From Geosiphon pyriformis (lineage: Eukaryota; Glomeromycota; Glomeromycetes; Archaeosporales; Geosiphonaceae), in the NCBI GenBank assembly GCA_016748015.1, contig JAAOMT010000152.1:1-19668 (forward strand): DNA of 19,668 nucleotides. Direction: 5' to 3'. Under the pieces are notes generated by a model. That model searched no databases, was not told the origin of the DNA, and worked only from the letters and a program-made list of their open reading frames with translations. A program made the position numbers and the translations under genes. This document shows, one piece after another, positions 8,335 to 16,181 of this stretch. How positions within the stretch are numbered: position 1 is the first letter of the stretch; each line of letters opens with the position of its first letter.

Positions 8335-9239
8335 TCAATAGTAGCTGGTAAATCTCAAGAATAATTTCAGTTCTGTCATATTGGTCAGCATTGGAAAGTT
8401 CTTTACTATCTCTATTTTCTCTGGATCTGTTTTGATGCCATCTTTGCTGGCTATGTGCCCCAAGAATTTTAGCTCTGTCTTGCCAAAGAAGCACTTTGTT
8501 GCATTTAACTTTAGCCCTGCTCTTCTTAGTCTTTCGAACACTTGTTGAAGATAATGAAGATGATCATCAAATGTTTTTGAGAATATATTGGTGTCGTCAA
8601 GTATATAACTACTAATTTCCACAATAAGCCAGTATAGATAATTTCTATTAGCTGTTGAAAAGTGGCTGGTGTATTGGTTAAACCAAATGGCATTACTTTA
8701 AATTCAAAATTCTCTTTTCTCGTGGTGAATGCCATCTTTTTTTTATCAACTAGATCCATGGCTACTTGCCAGTAACCACTATCTAAGTCCAACATTGAGA
8801 ACCATTTGTTTCTGCCAAAAGCATTGAATAATTCCTGTATCTATGGAATTGGATAGCTGTCTCCACGGGTTACACTATTGAGTTTCCTGTAGTTCACACA
8901 AAATTGGATCTTTCCATTCTTTTTATGGACGAGTACTACTAGTGATGACCATGGGCTCATTGATGGCTGAATTAGCCCATTGTCAAGCATTCAGTTTATC
9001 TCTTGACAAATAATCTCGTGGCTGACTGGTGGCACTCTGTATGCTCTTTATTTAATTGGCATTGCATCTCCAGTCTTGATCTGATGCTGGATGATGTCAG
9101 TTTGGCCAAACTCATTTTTGCTGGCAAAAATGTCATTGAACTGATTGAGCAACATCTTGAGTTGCATACATTGGAGTGGATCTAAGTTTCCCATGTTTAT
9201 TTGTTCCAATTGTTCTGGTTGGAGCAAATAACATTTACT
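8335..9239 (-). pseudogene. Element A reverse transcriptase, broken
   Basis: Ty3/gypsy RT motifs are readable in order: MSPWSSLVVLVHKKNGK, FCVNYRKLNSVT, then FSMLDLDSGYWQ with the first catalytic Asp (near 8785), VMPFGLTNTPATFQ (near 8700) and the YLDD region. The last is split by a one-base deletion near 8598-8600: one frame runs to VVIYL and the other resumes as LDDTNIFSKTF. Downstream, LNATKCFFGKTELKFLGH is the usual thumb-side motif. Stops fall between 9240 and 8800 (three) and at 8335. RT would copy the RNA into DNA. Confidence 0.88.
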
Positions 9240-9599
9240 TTATCCGTATATTGTTTGTGATGTGATATTAACATATCCACAAAGTTGTGGAAAGTCTGGA
9301 ATGGGGTTTGGTAGTTGATTCTCCATTTCAGTGTTAAAGTATCTAATAATGGTTTCGGCTGGTATTTCTATGACATTTCCTGTATTGTTGTAGATGAGAA
9401 TTTTGATGTGGCTGTAATCTTTAGCTGGTATATGGAGATTGATAAGTCCAACTTCTTCTGATTCACAAAGACTGGTTTTTGCTTCAAAAATTTGTGCTTG
9501 GTCTTTTTCCTTCCTTTTTATTGCTAGCATGTATTAGTTATATGATGAAATAGAAATAGCTTGACCGGTTGAGATAATTTCTTCTTGGCCAATAATTTT
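9240..9599 (-). pseudogene. Element A beta-rich linker between dUTPase and RT
   Basis: In frame with the dUTPase. Open pieces 9728-9537 and 9530-9243 are separated by a TAA at 9534 and ended by a TAA at 9240. The segment around YNNTGNVIEIPAETIIRY resembles the short beta-strand module found just before RT in many Ty3/gypsy polyproteins. No catalytic motif is seen. Confidence 0.5.
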
Positions 9600-10070
9600 T
9601 TCCTCCACCCTATTAACTGGTACATCTATTCTACCCATTGATCTGAATCCCTGTATTCCTCTCGCTGTTATTCCTAATTTCTCTCTTTTTCTCACTAATA
9701 CTAACTGAGCTACTCTAACCAGAGGCAAGAATATTGCCTGTGCTATCTTTTCGTTGGGCTCTATTATATAGGCCTTTTCTGAGTCATTTTATAGCATAGC
9801 GATGATATTTTCTACATATCCTGTGTCAATTATTCTTCCTCTTATATTAATCCCTCTTTTCGCTAAACTACTCCTAGATGCTAATTGAACCATTGTTGTT
9901 GCCAGAATTTCTAGTGCTACTTTCAGATCAATGCAGGTGCATGTATGTGGTTCCAATTTAATGGCTTCTGTTCTTGGATATCTCAGATCAAATCCTGCAT
10001 CAGTATCATGTGCACATTCTAGCATAATACCTTCCCCATTGTTACTGTACCATTTCAACTCTTGTTCTTT
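9600..10070 (-). pseudogene. Element A dUTPase domain, broken by one stop
   Basis: All five motif positions of the trimeric dUTPase family can be placed. Motif 1 is DAGFDLRYP (residues 139-147 of the 10415 piece), motif 2 is SRSSLAKRG (180-188), motif 3 is GRIIDTGY with the catalytic Asp and the Tyr that stacks on uracil, motif 4 is IAQAIFLPL, and motif 5 is RGIQGFRSMG (near 9660-9633), where Gly and Thr of the usual GGFGSTG are changed to Arg and Met. A TAA at 9789-9791 lies between motifs 3 and 4. The enzyme hydrolyses dUTP to dUMP and would limit uracil in the element's cDNA. An Asp/Asn/Ser-rich linker (residues 65-105) joins it to the zinc ribbons. Confidence 0.85.
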
Positions 10071-10299
10071 GGAGAGATCTGGTAGTGCAATGTATTGTTT
10101 ATGGTTTAAATTGGAGTTTGAATCTGAGTTTGAATCATCTTTGTTGTCATTGTCATTTTGAACAGAGCTAGAACTGGTGTTTTTATCGTCGTCGTCGAAG
10201 TCTGGATCGTGATTGATCAGCAATTCTAATTCCGATACACAGCTGCTGATTGGTTCTTCTTCTTTAGGGATCATGTAGATTATGCATGGTGGTAGATTG

Positions 10300-10920
10300 T
10301 AAATGAGGTTACAATCATTACAATATTCAAAGTCACTGGGAATTAAACAATGGTGACACAGTCTTGTATTTAATTGTGCTAGCCATTGTTTTTGCTCTTC
10401 TCTAGTGGGTGCCAAGTTTTGGTAATGTTTATGAAACTCTTCTGGTTCCAGAAAATTTATGACTGGCTCTGCGTCTCAGTCAAGCTTGCTAGGTTCTGGT
10501 GGGTTGTTTTTAATTGTCCTGATTTCTTCTGGTAATGCACCTTCAATTTTGGCGATTGCCATCCACCATAATTCATTGTCATCATGTGAACAACTGTCCA
10601 ATCGCTGTACAGCTCTTCTCCAGGCAGTTTCTATGGGTGTTTCTTTCTCAATCCAGTCACTGATGAAGATTGTGTATTGGCAGAACATGTCGCACATTCC
10701 TTCTCTTCCTGGAATGTTGTTCTGTATTTCTTTGTCGAGGAGAGTTTCTCCACAGGCTATACATGGTGTATTATCCCATTTTCCCACTCATTTTGGTTTT
10801 CTAAAACGTTTGACATGGCATGCACGGCAATAGAACTTGGTTGCTGTCTGATATTCTTCATCGTCGCCACAGCATGAACTCATTGATGACAATTTTTTGC
10901 CACAATTAATGCACATCAGT
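10300..10920 (-). pseudogene. Element A multi-zinc-ribbon region between protease and dUTPase
   Basis: Three cysteine-pair modules follow one another in a single frame. The first, near 10915-10815, has CINC...CRAC. The second, in the 10787-10476 piece, has CIAC (residues 9-12) and CDMFC (32-36). The third, at the start of the 10415 piece, has CHHC (20-23) and CNDC (32-35). Between the second and third lies a conserved helical block. Stops at 10788 (TGA) and 10476 (TGA, probably from TGG) break the frame. Element B has all the pairs in the same order, except that the end of the first module is altered. Paired CxxC motifs suggest zinc binding; the function is unknown. Confidence 0.65.
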
Positions 10921-10985
10921 TTGGGTTGGCGATAGGTCGATGATTGTTGTTGATCATAGGTGTATGGGATATAAGTGTTGTTGGC

Positions 10986-11339
10986 TTAAGTGTTTTCTTT
11001 CTCCCTCTCTTTCCCTTTTCTTTTTTCTTCTTTCCACTCCCAACTTGATGGTTCTTCCTGTTCGTTGTCAGTCCAAGTCAGATTGTCAGTTTCCCAGATA
11101 AGTTTGTTTGTTTGCTTCCCTTTCCCGTTGTCATCCCAAGAAAGTATTGGCAGCAGCTCATTGTGCTCTTCGTCAGTCCACAACACTTGGTAGGCTTTCC
11201 AGGTAGGTTTTGGTTTTTCTTCTTTGAAGTCAATTAGTGGTGCCATGGTGTTGGTAGCCTTGAAGTGACCACACATGGCTGGTATTCGTGTGTGTCACCC
11301 GTTCTGGCTGAGTTAGAGCTCTTGTGTATTTTAGTCCAG
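10986..11339 (-). pseudogene. Element A acidic, Trp-rich spacer after the protease
   Basis: Same frame as the protease; the longest open piece is 11276-10989 (96 codons). It has repeated Trp in acidic context (VLWTDEEHN, ILSWDDNG, LIWETDNLTWTD, SSWEWKEE) and ends in a Lys/Glu run. A TAA at 10986 ends the piece. Element B keeps a shorter, more damaged version (16020-15950). I know no such domain in ordinary Ty3/gypsy Pol. It could be a flexible tether or a protein-binding segment. Confidence 0.6.
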
Positions 11340-11939
11340 AGTGGCATTTGTCTTGGACAGCCAGTCATTACCAACTAGAGCTTAGTATTGGGTGGCTTCC
11401 ATAATGAGTACTTTGATTGGTACTATGATGCCATTAATTTTGATTGGTAAGTCATTGATTTCACCAATTAGAGTCTTGGTTGCTTCATCAGCCATGATGA
11501 TTCTGGCGCTAGCAGCTTGATCAACTCGGCGACCTAATTGATCCATGAGTTGTCATGTGATGATGCTGTCTGCTAAACCACTGTCAAGAATTAGTTTGAT
11601 GTGATGGCCATCAATTTTCACATCAGTGTCCATGACAGTAATTGGCTTTTCTTCCAGTGTGGCTCTACTAAATAATGGCATGATTGACAGTTCCTCAAGT
11701 TTGAATGGAAAGATGGCATCCAGTGATTTGTTGTTGGTAACTGTTGTTGGTGGAATATTGCTGGTACATGTTTGTTGTTTTTGAATGGGTTTCTGATTGC
11801 TGGGTGAGGTGTCTTTTGGGGTAACTAGAAGACTTAAATAGTTCTGGGAATTCAGGTTTTGGGGATTTCTGGCACCCGAATTCCATTGACAAGATTCTGT
11901 TTTACTGAAGGAGCTGGGGATCGGCTGATGAACTACCAT
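11340..11939 (-). pseudogene. Element A aspartic protease (retropepsin-like), broken
   Basis: The active-site motif is LILDSG (codons near 11585), with Ser in place of the commoner Thr. The fold's second signature appears as GNDWLSKTNATLD about 85 residues later. A TGA at 11553-11555 falls nine residues after the DSG motif and is also present in element B. Further stops occur at a Gln position (B has CAA) and directly after the ATLD segment, where B also has a stop but of a different type. The enzyme would cut the polyprotein into Gag and Pol parts. About 100 residues of low-complexity sequence with no recognised domain precede the catalytic core. Confidence 0.75.
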
Positions 11940-12395
11940 TAATGATCTCCAGTTTTGCTGTGTAATTCTCAGCCTTTGGACTCTGCTGGCCGGTAAGTTT
12001 TGTGGTGGAGTCTGAATTATTTGGGGTTGATAGATTGTTGGTGGTTGTGGTTAATACATTACCTGTGGCTATGGCTGATAAATTGGGGCTGTTAGTTGAT
12101 AAATAGGAGCTTAATATATTGGTGGCTGATAAATTGATTGTTGTATTATTGGCAGGTAAGTAGTTTGATATTGTGTTGAGTTTGATTGATGATTCGGGAT
12201 TGAGAACCAGTGATCAGGGTTTTGATATTGATTTCCTGATTGTTGGTTATTTAAATGCTGGTGACAGTCAATTTGGATATGTCCTTGTTTACCACAATAA
12301 TGGCAGATACACATTTCCTGTTGCCACTGTTGATTGGTCAATGAAGATGGACGTGGTTGATTTTGGATACAATTAGAGTTTCCTTGATTATTGCA
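11940..12395 (-). pseudogene. Element A nucleocapsid zinc knuckle and Gln/Pro-rich linker
   Basis: In frame with the capsid region and the protease. The codons at 12305-12264 encode CHYCGKQGHIQIDC, an intact C-x2-C-x4-H-x4-C knuckle, expected to bind the element RNA. It is followed by about 110 codons rich in Gln, Pro, Tyr and Ile with IYQP-like repeats. Stops in the linker (TAA at 12111, then TAG and TAA) sit at Gln positions; element B has Gln at the last two. Confidence 0.8.
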
Positions 12396-12398
12396 TCA

Positions 12399-13260
12399 TT
12401 GTAGAGACTGATAAATGGCATGATTGTTAGCTAAGTATTCTTCCAATCTCTTATTAATTGATTCACTGAACTTCTCCAATTTGGAATCCAATTCAGATGA
12501 TCCATTCATTACTAGATTAACGGCTTGGGCGTGGTTAGCTTCTGACTCAGTGGATTTAAAATCTCTGGCACGTGTGACTGTGTCCTAAAGGATGTCTGGA
12601 TGCAACAGATGTACATGTTGCAAGATGCTGCTGCACAGGCCACAGATAAACTGGTTGAGTATCTGTGGGGCTGTGAAATAGTTGGCATCAATTGCTTGAA
12701 TTTGGTGCAGGTTTTGATGGAAGCATTCCAGGTAAGTGGTGACTGCTTCAGTTTCTTTTTGTTTCATAGTAGTGAATGTATTGACTAGGCGATTGATGTT
12801 GTTATTGTTGCTAAAGTATCTTAGGAATTCCACTTTGAAGACATTAAAATCTTGTGGTTTATTAACCAAGCTCTGATACCATAAATCAGCAGTATCCTTG
12901 AGAAAGTAGAGAATGGCTTGCATTGCTTGGGCGTCATTCCATCCGTTGGCTGCGATGGCCTTTTCTATATCATTTAGCCATACTTGAGTGTCATTCTTTT
13001 CGCCAGTAAAGTTGTCAAGTTTTGCAATTGGTACATAGGCCATTGGATCTAAGTTGGGTGGTTGTGGTGGCTGTTAAAGTGGTTGTTGAAGAGGTAATGG
13101 TTGTTGGGGTGGTACTTAAAGTGGCTGTTATATGAGTTTGGCTATGGGATCAATTGGCAGTTGATTGATGATGATTACTAGAGGTAAGTTTTGCTGATTA
13201 ATTAATTCGGGGTTTGGATTGTTCTGCCTTTGATGATTCGGAGTTTTGATTTTCGAATTT
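12399..13260 (-). pseudogene. Element A Gag, capsid-like domain (retrotransposon Gag family), broken
   Basis: The best block is 13043-12588 (152 codons), with the Gag signature of Ty3-type elements: DTADLWYQSL followed by FKVEFLRYFS and a helical tail with TTYLECFHQN. Ahead of it (13250-13044) is a Pro/Gln-rich linker in the same frame with three TAA stops. A TAG at 12585-12587 replaces a Gln codon of element B, after which the frame continues as a charged helical segment to a TGA at 12396-12398. That TGA is also present at the same place in element B. Gag of this family forms the particle that packages the RNA. Confidence 0.8.
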
Positions 13261-13261
13261 T

Positions 13262-13996
13262 CTAATGTTGCTGTGTTTGAATGTTCGGGTCTTTTAGGAT
13301 CAGGTTTTGGTAATTAAATTCCTGATCCTTGTCTTTGTTTTCTTCTGATTCTGTAATTTTCCAGGGACTGACAGTTCCGAAGTCTGGCTGATGAAGCAGT
13401 GATCGAAATCCTGATGGTGTTGGTGATCTCGATTTAAATCCTTCAAAATAATCACTGTATGCTCCTAATAGTTTGTTTTTCTTTTGTTTACTCTGAAACG
13501 CGATTCTTGCTAACAGCATTCTTGTACTGGTGAACGCATCTGTTGATGCAATGTTGATGGTACTCCCGGGCATGTGATGGTATGATGGGTATATTAAAGA
13601 TTCAATTCTTTGTTTCTTTCAGTTAGGAATTTGTATTTCTTTGGGTGTTACTGCTGGTGTCTGTAGTTTTCCTTTGCCTTTGTCCTGGTAAGTAATAGGG
13701 AATGTTCTTTGTGTATATCTTTCAATTTCTTGGTTGATTTCTCTGATAATAGGTGCAAAGCTGTGATTTCTGGGTAAGTTGGTGTGTTGGATTAATTCCG
13801 AATAGAAATTTTCTCTTGCTGATGCAATGTCAACTGGTCTTCCTAGGAAATTTGTGATTATTTCATTGACATAGAAGTTGAAAGCTGATTCTGCTGGGTA
13901 ATGGTTGTTGTTTAGGCCTAGTTGCTGGCTGTACTGTTGAAATAAGGATTTTGCGAATCCTAGATGGTTTGTCCCTATTATTTCTGATTCTGCCAC
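13262..13996 (-). pseudogene. Element A Gag, N-terminal (matrix-like) region, broken
   Basis: About 244 codons in one frame, broken by a TGA at 13619-13621 and ended by a TAG at 13262-13264. The first stop stands where element B has TGG. The protein has no domain I can name; it is polar, with a Lys-rich stretch after residue 100, and matches the B copy (18805 downward) closely, starting AESEIIG. The codon at the apparent start is GTG in both copies and no in-frame ATG lies between the primer site and it, so the true start is unknown. A frameshift near 13290-13262 separates it from the capsid region. The role is by position: the assembly part of the virus-like particle. Confidence 0.7.
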
Positions 13997-14039
13997 TTTT
14001 GGTTTGGTGTTGTCAGTGCTGGTTCTCTGTAAGATTATA

Positions 14040-14056
14040 CCTCACAGGGAGCACCA
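14040..14056 (-). promoter_or_regulatory. Element A primer binding site
   Basis: Two bases inside the 5' LTR the sense strand reads TGGTGCTCCCTGTGAGG. Its complement ends in GCACCA and parses as a tRNA 3' end: CCA, a discriminator A, a seven-base acceptor strand AGGGAGC and a T-stem strand CTCAC. Element B has the same site with four transitions. The sequence is not the usual initiator-Met type site; I cannot name the tRNA. Confidence 0.7.
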
Positions 14057-14500
14057 AATGTTATAGGTAATTATTTCTGCTGTTGAATTAAATAACAAAC
14101 CTGTAACTTGATGCTCAAAAGCTATTTCCATGGATGAGGTTCTGCAAGAGTTGTATCTGAAGGTTTTGATGGAGTTCTTTGTATAATGGACAGAGATTCA
14201 ATAGTGTTGATAGTAGATGTATCTTTCCAAAAGTTTTCCCAATTTCTTTCTCAGCATGATGGCCAGATTTAGTCTGGCAGTCATGCCCTTCTGGTAAGTT
14301 ATTTGATAATATATAAAATCCTACTCTTATTTCTGGGTCTTTTACTAGGCTATCCTTGACATCAATAACTCAGTGCTTAATCTTTTAATCAATTAGTATA
14401 CAACAATAAAATCAAAAAAAGAAAGAAAATAAAATAAAGAAATAAAATTAAAGAAAATAGAAAAAATAAGCCAAGGCAATTTAGTATGTTAGTATCTTGT

Positions 14501-14525
14501 TAATAGCTGTGATCAAGAGCTATTG
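14501..14525. other. LTR hairpin, A 5' LTR
   Basis: TAATAGCT (14501-14508) pairs with AGCTATTG (14518-14525). The inner pair is T-A where element B has C-G, a compensatory change that supports a real stem. Confidence 0.55.
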
Positions 14526-14603
14526 TTCTAGTATGGTTAAGTATTAATTACTATCAACATGAAGTGTTAATAGTAGAGAGTGAATTGAGATATGAAATAA
14601 TTA

Positions 14604-14609
14604 TTTATT
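14604..14609 (-). promoter_or_regulatory. Candidate poly(A) signal, A 5' LTR
   Basis: The sense strand reads AAATAAATAATT, the counterpart of 5333-5338. Confidence 0.35.
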
Positions 14610-14677
14610 TGATAATTTTGTTTCTAGGCTAAGAATTCTGTAGTATTGATTCTGTCTTTCCATTTCTAATACTACTG

Positions 14678-14690
14678 CTATATATACATA
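14678..14690 (-). promoter_or_regulatory. TATA box, A 5' LTR
   Basis: The sense strand reads TATGTATATATAG, in the promoter-proximal LTR that would drive the element transcript. Confidence 0.65.
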
Positions 14691-14725
14691 TTTGAGATTC
14701 CTCAATTCCTCGATTCTTCACGACA

Positions 14726-14818
14726 GGAATCCTGGAATTCTGGAATCCTGCGATTCCTCATTGGGGAATTCTGAAATTCCTGGAATCCTGCAATTCCTGA
14801 AAAGAATCCTGGAATTCC
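14726..14818 (-). repeat. U3 tandem array in A 5' LTR (about 2.4 units)
   Basis: Same unit as at 5457-5590, with starts at 14726 and 14765 and a partial unit at 14803. It has one unit fewer than the 3' LTR. Confidence 0.85.
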
Positions 14819-14840
14819 ATATTTACTACGTCTACTTCTA

Positions 14841-14845
14841 ATTGG
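14841..14845 (-). promoter_or_regulatory. CCAAT box, A 5' LTR
   Basis: The sense strand reads AGCCAATTAG, the counterpart of the site at 5612-5616. Confidence 0.45.
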
Positions 14846-14896
14846 CTAATATCTACTGACTAATAATACTATATTTTCTATATTCTATAAGTAACA

Positions 14897-15239
14897 GTGT
14901 AAATGTGGTTCCAATTTGATGGCATCTTTTCCCAGATATCTCAGATCAAACCCTGCATTGGTATCATGTGTGCGTTCTGGCATAATACCTTTATTGTTGT
15001 CACTGAACCATCTGAGTTTCTGCTCCTTGGAGAGATTAGAAAGTGTGATGTACTGTTTGGAGTCTGAATCTGAATTTAAATTGCCATTGTTATTGCTGTT
15101 GTTATTTTGAACAGAGCTAAAACTGTTGTTGTCATCATTGTTGGGGTTTGAATTGGGATTAAAAATTGAATCTAATTCTGATGTGTAGCTGCTGATTGGT
15201 TCTTCCTCTTTTGGGATTGTGTAGATCTTGTATGGTGTT
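14897..15239 (-). pseudogene. Element B dUTPase N-terminus, cut off by element A
   Basis: An Asn/Asp/Ser-rich linker leads to KEQKLRWFSDN and motif 1 as NAGFDLRYLG (near 14970-14940), then KLEPHLHC. The next bases are the A 5' LTR, so motifs 2-5 are missing. Confidence 0.8.
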
Positions 15240-15860
15240 AAATTGTAGATGAGGTCACACTCATTACAATACTGAAAGTCACATAGAATCAAACAGTAGT
15301 CACATAATCAGGTGTTTATTTCTTTCAAGCACTGTTCTTGTTCTTTTTAAGTGGGTGCTAAATTTTGGTAGTGTTCATAGAATTCCTCTAAGCCTGTTTT
15401 AATATCTAAAAAGATGTTGAGAATAAGAACAACTTCAACTGGTTCAGAGGAATTGTTCTTTATTTCTAAGATTTCACTGTGTAAAGTGCCTTCTATCTTG
15501 GCATTGGCCATTTTCCAGATCTTGTTTTCATCATGTGAGTAACTGTTCAGGTGAAAGATTACTCGATGCCAGGCTGCAGTTATTGGGATTCCTCAACTTA
15601 CTTAGTCATTAATAAGAATTGTGTATTGACACGATGTGTTGCAGGTTTTTCCTCAACCAGGAATGTTGTTCCACATCCCTTTGTCAAGCAGTTGTTTGCC
15701 ACAAGCAAGACATGGTTTGTTGTCTCACTTGTCTTGGCATTTTGAGTAGCCGTAGCGTTTACAGTGGTATGGTTTGCAATAGTAATGGGTCTGCATCCAA
15801 TAGTTTTTATCAGACACAACCCAAGCTCCCATGGAGGACAATTTTTTCCTGCAGTCTTTG
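15240..15860 (-). pseudogene. Element B multi-zinc-ribbon region
   Basis: Cysteine pairs appear in the A order: CKDC with CKPYHC (first module), CLAC with CNTSC (second), CDYC with CNEC (third, near 15300-15250). At least five stops separate the pieces (for instance near 15725, 15650 and 15600). Retention of the pairs in a diverged copy suggests they were under selection in the active ancestors. Confidence 0.6.
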
Positions 15861-16181
15861 CATTGGAGTGGAATATAGGATGGTTCTGATCTGGTGTCAG
15901 TTGAATAGAAACTTCCCCTAGCCACTGGTAATTTTGTTGGTGATATTTTCTTATGGCTCATCTTCTTCTTTTCTTTTCTCTTTGTTGTCCCAAGACAGTA
16001 TTGGCAGTAATTTGTTGTAATCAATGTCAGTCCACAAAACTTAATAGGCTTTTCAGGTAGGTTTCTTTTCTTTTTTCTCAAATTCAATTAGTGGTGCAGT
16101 TGTAGTGGTCTTGAAGTGTCCACAGGTGACTGGTACTCTAGTATACTGCCTATTTTGGCTGAGCTGTAGCTCTTGGGTGTT
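15861..16181 (-). pseudogene. Element B spacer between protease and zinc ribbons
   Basis: The protease frame continues with the A-like segments TCGHFKTT and LLPILSWDN but meets several stops, two at A-equivalent Trp and Gln (TWKAYQVLW in A). A frameshift within about 15960-15900 moves the reading to the frame of the zinc ribbons. It is shorter than the A spacer and lacks most of its Trp repeats. Confidence 0.5.

Larger units (their letters stand above)
4811..14896 (-). mobile_element. Element A: Ty3/gypsy LTR retrotransposon with dUTPase, decayed
   Basis: A 10,086-bp element with LTRs at both ends, a primer binding site beside the 5' LTR and a purine tract beside the 3' LTR. Internal domains in order are Gag, CCHC knuckle, aspartic protease, acidic spacer, zinc ribbons, dUTPase, RT, RNase H, integrase and a C-terminal extension. 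Integrase after RT/RNase H is the Ty3/gypsy order. The frame runs from about 13260 to 8600 and, after a one-base slip, from 8600 to 5719, broken by more than 30 stops. It cannot encode its own transposition. The two LTRs differ by many substitutions, the flanks belong to different elements (B at 14897, LTR C at 4810) and I see no target-site duplication, so the copy may be a recombinant of two insertions. Confidence 0.9.
14059..14896 (-). repeat. Element A 5' LTR (838 bp)
   Basis: In the sense direction it begins TGTTACTTATAG (14896 downward) and ends CTATAACA at 14059, the usual TG...CA. It aligns along its length with 4811-5660. In transcript order it holds a CCAAT box (14841-14845), a repeat array (14726-14818), a TATA box (near 14680), a candidate poly(A) signal (14604-14609), a hairpin (14501-14525) and a T-rich tract (A-rich on the plus strand, 14405-14470). 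Its outer end cuts into the dUTPase reading frame of element B. Confidence 0.9.

Noticed and set aside
10459-10833. Plus-strand open frames up to 124 codons (also 19-264, 4304-4573, 4896-5156, 15619-15921)
   Set aside because: Those at 19-264, 4304-4573, 10459-10833 and 15619-15921 lie opposite minus-strand frames with clear retroelement motifs; 4896-5156 lies wholly inside an LTR. None has a recognisable domain.
13044-13573. Programmed frameshift between Gag N-terminus and capsid
   Set aside because: A and B show the same net frame change, but the shifts lie in different places (near 13290-13262 in A, inside the capsid near 17625-17645 in B), so each is a private mutation.
5719-13996. Reassigned stop codons (alternative genetic code)
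   Set aside because: TAA, TAG and TGA all occur, at Gln, Trp and Arg positions, and most are private to one copy; decay explains them better.
4811-14896. Simple nested insertion of A into B
   Set aside because: Only one flank of A is B sequence; the other is LTR C followed by LINE sequence, and no matching target-site duplication is seen.
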